A stretch of 64,000 nucleotides of DNA from DATGPD01 sp041398565 (GTDB lineage Bacteria; Planctomycetota; UBA1135; UBA2386). Numbering within the stretch: position 1 is the first letter of the stretch; each line of letters begins with the position of its first letter. The stretch spans positions 682,001 through 746,000 of the forward strand of contig JAWKUN010000002.1 in assembly GCA_041398565.1 (NCBI GenBank), given 5' to 3'. This document shows, piece by piece, positions 46,227 to 53,845 of the stretch. Under the pieces are notes generated by a model. That model searched no databases and was not told where the DNA came from. It was given only the letters and a program-made list of their open reading frames with translations. The translations under genes were made by a program, and so were the position numbers.

Positions 46227-47534
46227 ATGAACGTCGCCGGGTTCGGTCGCCGTCGCTTCCTGCGCGGAGTGGGCGCCTCGCTCCTTCTGCCGGCCCTCGA
46301 CGCCGTCGTCGAACGGCTGCCGCGTCGGCAACGCACGCCACCGGTGCGCATGGCGGTTCTGGTCATGCCCAACGGCGTCCTGCCGTCGGCCTGGACGCCG
46401 CGCCCGCAGGACGATGGCGGCTGGGAGCCGTCGTTCATCCTGGAGCCGCTGCGCGCGCGCCGCGGCCAAGTGACGGTGCTCACTGGACTCGCCAACCGCC
46501 AGAGCTTCGACGGCGACGGACACTACGCCAAGGTGGCGCCGCTGCTCACCGGCTGCAAGATCAAGCGCACCAGCGGTCGCGACATCAGGAACGGCGTGTC
46601 GATGGACCAGGTCGCGGCGCAGGCGCTCGGCGGACAGACCCTGCTGCCGTCGCTCGAGCTGGGCTGCGATCCGATCTACCCGGTCGAGGACATGGGCTAC
46701 TCGACGGTGTACGGCGGTCACATCGCCTGGAGCGCGGCCGACCGGCCGCTGGCCAAGGAGATCGTGCCGCGCCAGGTGTTCGACCGCCTGTTCCGTTCGA
46801 CGGCGCAGGTTGCCGACCCGACCCGGCGCAGCGTGCTCGACCTGGTGAAGCGCGACGCCGACCGGCTGCTGCGCGAACTCGGCCAGCGCGATCGCAACAA
46901 GCTGCTCGAGTACCAAGACGCGGTGCGCAGCGTCGAGCGGCGCATCGAGGCGGCCGAGCGCACGGCCGCCGAGCGCGCCGGTGCGGCCGCCGTGGCCGAG
47001 GCCGCCGCACCGCCGGCGGGCGTGCCCGCCGACTACCCGACGCACGTCGACCTGATGCACGACCTGATCGCCCTGGCGTTCGCCTGCGACGCGACCCGCG
47101 TCGTGACGTTCCTCATGGCCAACGAGGTGTCGGGACGGGCGTTCGCATTCGTCGACGGCTGCGCCGGCAGCTTCCACGAGTACTCGCACCACGAGAACAA
47201 GCCGGAGAAGACCGAGCCCTACCGGCGCATCAACCGCTGGCACGCGGCGCAGTTCGCCAAGCTGCTCGACAAGCTGGCGGCGCACCCGGAAGGTGACGGC
47301 ACGCTGTTGGATCACTCGATGCTGGTGCTGGCGGCGGCGATGCGCGACGGCAACGCCCACGCCCCGCACGACTTGCCGATCCTGCTGGCCGGCGGCGCCG
47401 CGGCCAAGGTGCCACAAGGCCGCTTGCTGGAACACGGGCCCGACACGCCGCTGTGCCGGCTGTGGCTCTCGATGCTGCAGCGCATGGGGGTGGAGACCGA
47501 GCGCTTCGGTGACGCCGCAGCGCCGTTGCTGTAG
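46227..47534 (+). CDS. DUF1552 protein with Tat signal
   Basis: 435 residues. The N-terminus MNVAGFGRRRFLRGVGASLL is a twin-arginine signal, so the folded protein is exported. DUF1552 hallmarks: RMAVLVMPNGVLPSAWTP, LTGLANRQSFDGDGHYA, SLELGCDP, YSTVYGGHIAWSA, HVDLMHDLIALAFACDATRV and SFHEYSHHENKPEK. AGAGG lies 7 bases before the ATG. It is always found with DUF1592-type proteins; no activity has been shown to my knowledge, although its fold may be related to sulfatase-like DUF1501 proteins. Confidence 0.92.
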   Translation: MNVAGFGRRRFLRGVGASLLLPALDAVVERLPRRQRTPPVRMAVLVMPNGVLPSAWTPRPQDDGGWEPSFILEPLRARRGQVTVLTGLANRQSFDGDGHYAKVAPLLTGCKIKRTSGRDIRNGVSMDQVAAQALGGQTLLPSLELGCDPIYPVEDMGYSTVYGGHIAWSAADRPLAKEIVPRQVFDRLFRSTAQVADPTRRSVLDLVKRDADRLLRELGQRDRNKLLEYQDAVRSVERRIEAAERTAAERAGAAAVAEAAAPPAGVPADYPTHVDLMHDLIALAFACDATRVVTFLMANEVSGRAFAFVDGCAGSFHEYSHHENKPEKTEPYRRINRWHAAQFAKLLDKLAAHPEGDGTLLDHSMLVLAAAMRDGNAHAPHDLPILLAGGAAAKVPQGRLLEHGPDTPLCRLWLSMLQRMGVETERFGDAAAPLL

Positions 47535-47705
47535 GCGGTTCGGCGCCGCCCGATGGGCGCAACGCGCGGCCTTCGGACGCGGGCTCCGGCGCGGCCGGCT
47601 GGCTCGACTCGGGTTCGATCCAAGAAACAGCGCGGACCGTGTCGATCCGCGACGCTCGGCTCCGACTGGAGGGCAACAGCGCGCCGTCGCGCGCGTACCT
47701 TGCGC

Positions 47706-47849
47706 ATGACCACCATGATCGAAGTCCAGTTCACGCCCGATCCCCGATTCGCCTCCGACCCCTCGTGTGCGGCCGAGGCCCGGATCGCCGCCGAGGCCCG
47801 AGTCGCCGAGGCCCGCTCGGCCGCCGCCGGCCACGGAGGCCCGCGATGA
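47706..47849 (+). CDS. Possible 47-residue leader ORF coupled to yciI-like gene
   Basis: MTTMIEVQFTPDPRFASDPS, then an Ala/Glu/Arg stretch made of imperfect repeats (AEARIAAEARVAEARSAA), stopping in an ATGA overlap with the next start. The tight overlap and non-Arg-rich beginning argue for translation; the lack of homology I can recognise and the repeated codons argue against it. It may simply couple translation of the YciI-like gene. Confidence 0.35.
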   Translation: MTTMIEVQFTPDPRFASDPSCAAEARIAAEARVAEARSAAAGHGGPR

Positions 47850-48241
47850 AGTTCATGCTCATGATGAACTGTCCCCGCAACGTCGAGGCGACGCTGGCAT
47901 CCTGGAAGCCCGAGGAGTTCCAGGCCCACGTCCAGTTCATGCTGCGCTTGAACGACGAGCTGCGTCAGCGCGGCGAACTCGTGCTGGCCGAGGGCCTCGA
48001 CATGCCGACCGCGGCGCGCATCGTGCGCGGGCAGACCGACGGACCTCCGCTGGTCACCGACGGACCGTTCGCCGAGGCCAAGGAGTTCCTCGCCGGGTTC
48101 TGGATCGTCGATTGCGTTTCGCGCGAGCGCGCGGTCGAGATCGCTGGTCAAGCCTCGCTGGCGCCTGGTCCTGGCGGCAAGCCGATGGGCATTCCCATCG
48201 AGCTGCGCCAGGTCATGCAGGCGCCCGAGTGCGACGCGTGA
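47846..48241 (+). CDS. YciI/YCII-related protein
   Basis: 131 residues with the YCII (DGPF) pattern: MKFMLMMNCPRNVEATLASW, LRLNDELRQRGELVLAEGLD, LVTDGPFAEAKEFLAGFWIV and the DCVSRERAVEIAGQ helix. Ferredoxin-like fold. Members of the DGPF group are habitually encoded next to ECF sigma factors of the type found here, and the sigma gene start overlaps this stop (GTGA). A regulatory partnership is likely; the mechanism is unknown. Confidence 0.9.
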   Translation: MKFMLMMNCPRNVEATLASWKPEEFQAHVQFMLRLNDELRQRGELVLAEGLDMPTAARIVRGQTDGPPLVTDGPFAEAKEFLAGFWIVDCVSRERAVEIAGQASLAPGPGGKPMGIPIELRQVMQAPECDA

Positions 48242-49485
48242 GTGACGCGCGGTCCGCTCTCGCCTGCGCCGAGGTGCGCGATCTGGTGCCGCGCGTGGTC
48301 GCGGCCGTCGTGCGCCGCGGCGTCGACTTCGCCGCGGCCGAGGACGCCGTGCAGGAGGCGCTGGTCGCGGCGCTGGCCACGTGGCCCCAGGGAGGAACGC
48401 CGGCCAATCCGGGTGGCTGGTTGTACCGGGTCGCGTGCCGGCACCTGGCAGACCAGTGCGAGCGCGACGCCGCCCGCACACGCCGCGAACGCGTGGTGGC
48501 CCGCCCCGAGACCGAGGACAGCACCATGGACCGTGGCCGTGACGAAGCCTGGGCGCACGACGACACCCTGCCGCTGCTGTTCGCGTGTTGCCATCCGGTC
48601 CTGTCGCGGCCGGCGGCGGTGGCCCTGACGCTGCGCGCCGTCGGCGGCCTGACCACCGCGGAGATCGCGGCCGCGTTCTTCGTGCCCGAGGCGACCATGG
48701 CCCAGCGCGTGGTGCGCGCCAAGCAGGCGATCGTCGCGGACGGCGTCCGCCTGGCCGTGCCCGCGTCGGCCGAGCGCGAGGCCCGGCTCGGCGCCGTGCT
48801 GCACGTGCTGTACCTGATCTTCAACGAGGGGCACGTCGCCCGAACCGGGGCACACCTGGCGCGCCCCGAGTTGACGGCAGAGGCGATCCGGCTGGCGCGC
48901 CTGCTGCACCGCCTGCTGCCGGACGACGGCGAGGTGGAGGGCTTGCTGGCGCTCATGCTGCTCACCGAGGCGCGGCGCCGGGCACGCAGCGGCCCGGCCG
49001 GTGAGCTGATTCCCCTCGACGAGCAGGACCGCCGTCTCTGGGATCGCGCGGCGATCGACGAGGGTACGGCGCTGGTCACCGCCGCGTTCCGGCGCGGCCG
49101 TGTCGGCGCCTACCAGCTGCAAGCCGCCATCGCCGCGCTGCACGGTGCGGCCGCCAGCGTCGCCGCCACCGACTGGCTGCAAATCCTGGCGCTGTACGAC
49201 GTGCTGCTTCGCTTCGCGGACAATCCAGCCGTCGCCCTGAATCGCGCCGTTGCGGTGGCGATGGTGCACGGTCCCACCGCCGGGCTCGCGTGCCTCGACG
49301 AAGTGGCGGGCGATGCGCGGCTGGCGCGCAGCCATCGCCCACTGGCGATCCGTGGGCACCTGCAGGCCCTTGCCGGCGACCACGTCGCTGCCGCGGCCAG
49401 CCTGCGCGCCGCGGCTGGCCTCGCCGACAACCTCGCCGAGCGCGTCTACCTGCTGGCCAAGGCGGCGCGCCTCGCAGGCGCCTGA
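48238..49485 (+). CDS. ECF-type RNA polymerase sigma factor with C-terminal TPR-like extension
   Basis: 415 residues from a GTG that overlaps the previous stop. Sigma region 2 covers about 10-75 (FAAAEDAVQEALVAALATWP, NPGGWLYRVACRHLADQ). Region 4 covers about 115-170 (LTTAEIAAAFFVPEATMAQR VVRAKQAI). A ~230-residue C-terminal domain follows (LHVLYLIFNEGHVARTGAHL, LNRAVAVAMVHGPTAGLACL, LAERVYLLAKAARLAG) that is characteristic of the YCII-linked ECF subgroup. It directs RNA polymerase to unknown promoters, and its partner is the preceding YciI-like protein. Confidence 0.95.
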   Translation: MSDARSALACAEVRDLVPRVVAAVVRRGVDFAAAEDAVQEALVAALATWPQGGTPANPGGWLYRVACRHLADQCERDAARTRRERVVARPETEDSTMDRGRDEAWAHDDTLPLLFACCHPVLSRPAAVALTLRAVGGLTTAEIAAAFFVPEATMAQRVVRAKQAIVADGVRLAVPASAEREARLGAVLHVLYLIFNEGHVARTGAHLARPELTAEAIRLARLLHRLLPDDGEVEGLLALMLLTEARRRARSGPAGELIPLDEQDRRLWDRAAIDEGTALVTAAFRRGRVGAYQLQAAIAALHGAAASVAATDWLQILALYDVLLRFADNPAVALNRAVAVAMVHGPTAGLACLDEVAGDARLARSHRPLAIRGHLQALAGDHVAAAASLRAAAGLADNLAERVYLLAKAARLAGA

Positions 49486-49499
49486 GCGGGTGGCGGCCG

Positions 49500-49740
49500 G
49501 TGCCGCTCGCCTTCTCGTCCGGTTTCCCCGATGACATTCCGCATGATCTGGTCGACCAGGACACGCGCTCACTCTGGCCGATCGGCGGGGTCCAACGTCG
49601 GTGGATGTACTCGTCCATCGAGGATGCACTCGTCGGCGCCGCCAGGGAGAAGGAGCCGGACGCGGACGCCAAGCTCCTCATGCTCGGGTGCGACGGAACC
49701 CTGCGGACGACCGCTCGCTGGGCGATCCGGGCAGGGGGGC
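49500..49740 (+). pseudogene. Possible gene remnant resembling an ATP-grasp N-terminus
   Basis: The frame from GTG 49500 reads VPLAFSSGFPDDIPHDLVDQ and continues with a normal-looking stretch (SSIEDALVGAAREKEPDADA, KLLMLGCDGTLRTTARWAI) before decaying into Arg/Ser-rich sequence. Bases 49514-49543 match bases 52606-52635 at the start of ATP-grasp paralogue B at 28 of 30 positions, in the same codon phase (SPGFPDDMPH there). After PDDxPH the two diverge. It may be a truncated paralogue or a short gene; the remaining intergenic part (49741-49838) has nothing recognisable. Confidence 0.35.
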
Positions 49741-49838
49741 GAGCGCGCCAGGCTGTACCAGGCTCTGGCCGAACGCGGCGGCTGTCTCGAGTCTGCCGGG
49801 AACCAGCCGACACGCGTGTCGTTCGCCCGCGCCTCGCC

Positions 49839-49886
49839 TCTCGAAGCCCCTCTCGAAGCCCCTCTCGAAACCCCTGCCGAAGCCGC
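49839..49886 (+). repeat. 12-bp tandem repeat before start codon
   Basis: Three copies of tctcgaagcccc (the third with one change) and a diverged fourth lie just upstream of the ATG at 49910. In the phase of the following gene they read SKPL repeatedly, and codons 2-5 of that gene are SKPL as well, so the array seems to have grown from its 5' end. Confidence 0.75.
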
Positions 49887-49909
49887 GGCAGAAGCCCCCG
49901 CAGAAGCAC

Positions 49910-52504
49910 ATGTCGAAGCCCCTGTCGATCGTCGCCGTCGTGGTGTTGCTCTGTGGCCTCGCCATCTGGTTCGCCCGCGACGGTGTGGTCGCACCACCAT
50001 CGCCCGAGCGTGCGCCGGCTCCGCCGCCGGCGGCAGCACCCGACGCCACACCTGGCGCTGCGAGCCAACCGTCGCCGGTCGACGCCGCCGTGGACGGCGA
50101 CCGCGTCGCGGTCGCGCCTTCGGCGGCGGCGCCACCGATCCCAGCCGACGCCTCCTGGGTCGACGTGCTGGTCGTCGATGCCGGCGCTCCGGTCCCGGAG
50201 GCCGCGGTCTCCTGGTCGAACGAGGACGTGGTGGCAGCGCGGATCGCGGACGGCACGCTGGCGGAAGACGACACGCTGCGCCAGGATCCAGAGGCGCTGG
50301 CTGCGGCGTTCGGGTGGCGCACTTCGACCGATGCTCGCGGCATCGCCCGCATTCATCGCGGACCGCGCACCACCGTCACGGCCCGCCGCGGCGAGCGTTT
50401 CGGTGTCCTGCGCATCGACGGCAGCGTGACCGCACCGCCCGGTGGCTTCCGGCTCGAACTCGAGTCCGACCGCGGCTTCGACGTGCAGGTGCTGGACGCC
50501 GGAGGGGGACCCGCCGTCGGTGTCGCGGTGGCGATCGCGGCCACCGACGACCGGCACCGCAGCAGCCTGCTCGGCTTCGCTCCGCGCGCCACGACGCGGG
50601 CTCCCGACGGCATCGCCCGGATCCGCCACGTGCAACTGCTGCGCGGGAGCTCGGCGCGCAATGACGTCCGGGTGCGGACCTACCTTCCGGGCTTCGACGA
50701 TCCGGGACACCCGCTCGATCTCGCCGCGCTGCCCCGGGCATTGGTCGTCCTGCACCTGCCGCCCACCGGTGGCCTGCGCGCCAGGGTCGACCTCGGTGCG
50801 ACGCTGGTCCCGCCCGGCGTCTTCGAGCTCGGCGAGAACTTGCCGACGCTCCCCGTGGTCCGACCGGAGCGAGCCCAGCGCGCCGACGCCGATGGCTGGG
50901 CGCACTTCGCGCACGTGCCCTTGGGCAAGAAGTTCGTCGTGCGCACCAAGGCTCTCGGTGGCACCCTGACGCAGGTCGTGGCCGGGCCGTTCGCGGCCGG
51001 GGTCGAGGTCGCCGTGTCGCTGGCGCCGGCGGCCGACCGCGCCATCCTCAGTGGCCGCTTGCTCGACGCCGACCGCGTCCCGCTCGCCGACGTGCCGTTC
51101 CGTTTGCGCGTGCGCGGCCAACTGCGCGAGGACGCTCGCCTCGCCACCGACGCCGAGGGTCGCTTCGTCGCCATCCTCGCGGCGCCTGGCGACGGCGACG
51201 CCAGCACGGTGACGCTGTCGGTGCAACGTGCGGGCGAGCATCCGATGCTGGCGCGCGCGGCGCCGCGCCGGTTGCGGGCCGGCCGCGAGGACCTCGGCGA
51301 CCTCGTGTTGGCGGTCGAACCGCTCGTCGTCGCCGGCTCGTGCACGATCGACGGCGTGCCGGCGGCGCTGCCGAGCGTGGTCGCCGTGCAACAACTCGAG
51401 AGCGAGACCGGCGAGCCGGTCTGGCGCCGGTGCGGGGAACTGCGCCTTTGGCTCGGCGCCGACGGCGCCTTCGCGCTGCACGGCGAGGTCGGCCCCGGTC
51501 GGCTGCGCCTCGTCGTCGGCAAGGGCGACCTCCTGCCGTTGGCGCCGATCGAGTGCGCGCCGGGTGCCGCCGGAGTGCAGGTCGACCTCGCGCGGGGTTG
51601 CGATCTCGCCGCGACCCTGATCGTGCCCGAGGGCGCTGAGACGCAGATCCTGGCCACGCTCGTGCCGCGCGACCCTGGTGGTGCGAAGACCCGCCCGCAG
51701 GCCCGTCCGCAGGCCCAGGCCGACCGGCGTGGCGACCACCACGATCTCCGCTGGCACGGTGTCCCTGCCGGCACCTACGACTTGGAGCTGTCCCTGGCCG
51801 CCGCGCCGGCGCCGCTGCGGCGCGTCGAGGGCATCACGCTTCCCGGCCCGGCCCCGGGCGACCCGCGCCTGGCGGCGATCGACCTGAGCGACGTGGTGTG
51901 TCTGCAGACGATTCGGGTGCTCGACGCCGAAGGCGTCCCGCTCCGCCAGCCTCAGGGTGGCGTGTTCGTCGAGGACCTGGGCCTCGACCACGGTCGTCCG
52001 TTGGTCGGCTTCGGCTTCAAGGGCGCCGACGCCACATTCCTGCTGCCGCGTTCGGTGCAGACCGTGACGGTGGCGGTGCAGGGGTATCGGCCGGCGTCGG
52101 TCGCGTGCGCGGCACGGGCGGTCGAGGTGCAGCTCAGGCCGTGGCCCCGGGCGACCCTCTCCTTCGTGGAACTCGACTTGCCGGCCGATGTCCGCGTGTG
52201 CGCGCGGGTGGAGCCGCCGGATGCGACCGCCGCCGACCGCACCTACCGCGCCGGCTGGACACGGGGTCTGGTGGCGGACTTGGATCGCGCGCCCTCGCAG
52301 TGGGTGACCGTGGCGGGTGGCCAGGTCCAGTTGATGGTCGACGACGTGCCGCGGCCGGTCCGGTTCGAGGTGCGTGGCCAACGCGGCGCCCACACCATCG
52401 ACGCGCCTCCGCTCACCGTCGACCGCACCACGGCGACGCTCCGCGTCGAGCTCCCTGGGCCGGCGCTCCGGCGGGCGATCGTCGCGTGCGAGCGGGACGG
52501 GTGA
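49910..52504 (+). CDS. Membrane-anchored multi-domain protein with carboxypeptidase-regulatory-like repeats
   Basis: 864 residues. MSKPLSIVAVVVLLCGLAIW is an uncleaved anchor or signal. An Ala/Pro linker (PERAPAPPPAAAPDATPG) leads to a succession of beta-sandwich modules resembling carboxypeptidase-regulatory/Cna-B-like domains: WVDVLVVDAGAPVPEAAVSW, FDVQVLDAGGGPAVGVAVAI, AILSGRLLDADRVPLADVPF and LQTIRVLDAEGVPLRQPQGG. No catalytic motif was seen. Such proteins are frequent in Planctomycetes and are presumed adhesive or structural. Upstream in-frame starts exist but would translate the 12-bp repeats. It precedes ATP-grasp paralogue B by 78 bp. Confidence 0.72.
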   Translation: MSKPLSIVAVVVLLCGLAIWFARDGVVAPPSPERAPAPPPAAAPDATPGAASQPSPVDAAVDGDRVAVAPSAAAPPIPADASWVDVLVVDAGAPVPEAAVSWSNEDVVAARIADGTLAEDDTLRQDPEALAAAFGWRTSTDARGIARIHRGPRTTVTARRGERFGVLRIDGSVTAPPGGFRLELESDRGFDVQVLDAGGGPAVGVAVAIAATDDRHRSSLLGFAPRATTRAPDGIARIRHVQLLRGSSARNDVRVRTYLPGFDDPGHPLDLAALPRALVVLHLPPTGGLRARVDLGATLVPPGVFELGENLPTLPVVRPERAQRADADGWAHFAHVPLGKKFVVRTKALGGTLTQVVAGPFAAGVEVAVSLAPAADRAILSGRLLDADRVPLADVPFRLRVRGQLREDARLATDAEGRFVAILAAPGDGDASTVTLSVQRAGEHPMLARAAPRRLRAGREDLGDLVLAVEPLVVAGSCTIDGVPAALPSVVAVQQLESETGEPVWRRCGELRLWLGADGAFALHGEVGPGRLRLVVGKGDLLPLAPIECAPGAAGVQVDLARGCDLAATLIVPEGAETQILATLVPRDPGGAKTRPQARPQAQADRRGDHHDLRWHGVPAGTYDLELSLAAAPAPLRRVEGITLPGPAPGDPRLAAIDLSDVVCLQTIRVLDAEGVPLRQPQGGVFVEDLGLDHGRPLVGFGFKGADATFLLPRSVQTVTVAVQGYRPASVACAARAVEVQLRPWPRATLSFVELDLPADVRVCARVEPPDATAADRTYRAGWTRGLVADLDRAPSQWVTVAGGQVQLMVDDVPRPVRFEVRGQRGAHTIDAPPLTVDRTTATLRVELPGPALRRAIVACERDG

Positions 52505-52582
52505 GAGCCGCGGTCCGGAGTCGAGCGCCGGGATCCGCGCCGGCCGTTGCGCCGACGCCCGGCTCGCGTCACCCTTCCCGGC

Positions 52583-53806
52583 ATGGCGCCCACGGTCCTC
52601 ATGCTCTCGCCCGGTTTCCCCGATGACATGCCGCACTTCACGCGTGGCTTGGCGCAGGTGGGGGCGCGGGTGCTGGGGCTCGGCGACCAGCCGGCGCAGG
52701 GCTTGAAGCCCGAGGTGCGCAGCTGTCTCTCGGACTACCTGCAGGTCCGCTCGCTGTGGGACGAGGGGGCGGTCGTCGAGCAGGTGCGAGGCTGGCTGCG
52801 CGGGCGCACCGTCGACCGGGTCGAATGCCTGTGGGAGCCGGGCATGGGGGTGGCCGCGCGGTTGCGGCACAGCCTGGGCGTGCCCGGGATGACCTCGGAC
52901 CAGACGGTGGCGTTCCGCGACAAGCAGCGCATGAAGGAGGTGCTCGACGCCGCCGGCATCCGCACGCCGCATCACTACCGGGCGCGCAGCGAGGCCGAGG
53001 TGTGGCAGGGCCTCGAGAGGATCGGCTTCCCCGCGATCATCAAGCCGATCTCGGGCGCCGGTTCGGCCGACACCTACCGGGTCAATGACAAGAACGAGGC
53101 GCAGCGCGCCGTTGCCGCGGTGAAGCAGGTGCCCGAGGTGTCGGTGGAGGAGTACATCGACGGCGAGGAGTACACCTACGACACGGTCACGGCCGGCGGC
53201 CGCGTCCTGTTCGAGAACGTCGCTTGGTATCGCCCGAAGCCGCTGGAGGCGCGCCTCAACCCGTGGATCTCGGCGCAGGCGATCGCGCTGCGCGACATCC
53301 AGCGGCCGGAGATCGCGGTCGGCGTCGAACTCGGCCACCGCGTGCTGCGCGCGCTCGGCTTCGAGTCGGGCTTCACGCACATGGAGTGGTTCCGCAAGCC
53401 GGACGGCGAGGCGGTGTTCGGCGAGATCGGCGGGCGCTCGCCCGGCGGCCGCCTGACGCACGCGATGAACTACTCCTGCGACATCGACCTGTTCGCCGGC
53501 TGGGCCGAGGCGGTGTGCTACGGCAGGCTGAGCCAGGACACGCGCAAGAAGTACAACGCGGCGCTGGTGTTCAAGCGCGCCGAGGGCGAGGGTCGCATCC
53601 AGCGCATCGACGGGCTCGAGCACCTGATGCAGCGCTACGGCGCGCACGTGGCCACGATCGACCTGGTGCCGGTCGGCGCGCCGCGCCGCGACTACCGCCA
53701 GGTGGTCACCGGCGACGGCTGGATCTGCGTGCGTCACCCCGACCTCGGCGAGACCCTGCGCATGGCCGACGCCTTCGGCAGCGAGTTGCGCATCCGAGCG
53801 GGGTGA
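52583..53806 (+). CDS. ATP-grasp protein, paralogue B
   Basis: 407 residues. Pre-grasp domain MAPTVLMLSPGFPDDMPHFT, then the ATP-grasp fold: DKQRMKEVLDAAGIRTPHHY, FPAIIKPISGAGSADTYRVN with Lys about 154, VSVEEYIDGEEYTYDTVTAG at the hinge, and THMEWFRKPDG followed by FGEIGGRSPGGRLTHAMNY with Glu about 281 for metal. Similar in size and order to the 40495-41718 product and to ligases of the carbamoyl-phosphate-synthase/biotin-carboxylase-like group. The substrate is unknown. It converges on the hydrolase gene, 39 bp between stops. Confidence 0.88.
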   Translation: MAPTVLMLSPGFPDDMPHFTRGLAQVGARVLGLGDQPAQGLKPEVRSCLSDYLQVRSLWDEGAVVEQVRGWLRGRTVDRVECLWEPGMGVAARLRHSLGVPGMTSDQTVAFRDKQRMKEVLDAAGIRTPHHYRARSEAEVWQGLERIGFPAIIKPISGAGSADTYRVNDKNEAQRAVAAVKQVPEVSVEEYIDGEEYTYDTVTAGGRVLFENVAWYRPKPLEARLNPWISAQAIALRDIQRPEIAVGVELGHRVLRALGFESGFTHMEWFRKPDGEAVFGEIGGRSPGGRLTHAMNYSCDIDLFAGWAEAVCYGRLSQDTRKKYNAALVFKRAEGEGRIQRIDGLEHLMQRYGAHVATIDLVPVGAPRRDYRQVVTGDGWICVRHPDLGETLRMADAFGSELRIRAG

Positions 53807-53845
53807 GCCCATCCCACCAATCGGTGTCAGGCTCCACCCTGTGAC

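Noticed and set aside
49076..53812. Antisense open frame of 1578 codons
   Set aside because: It lies opposite three well-supported genes and reads as His/Arg/Ala/Asp-rich low-complexity sequence; such frames are expected at this GC content.
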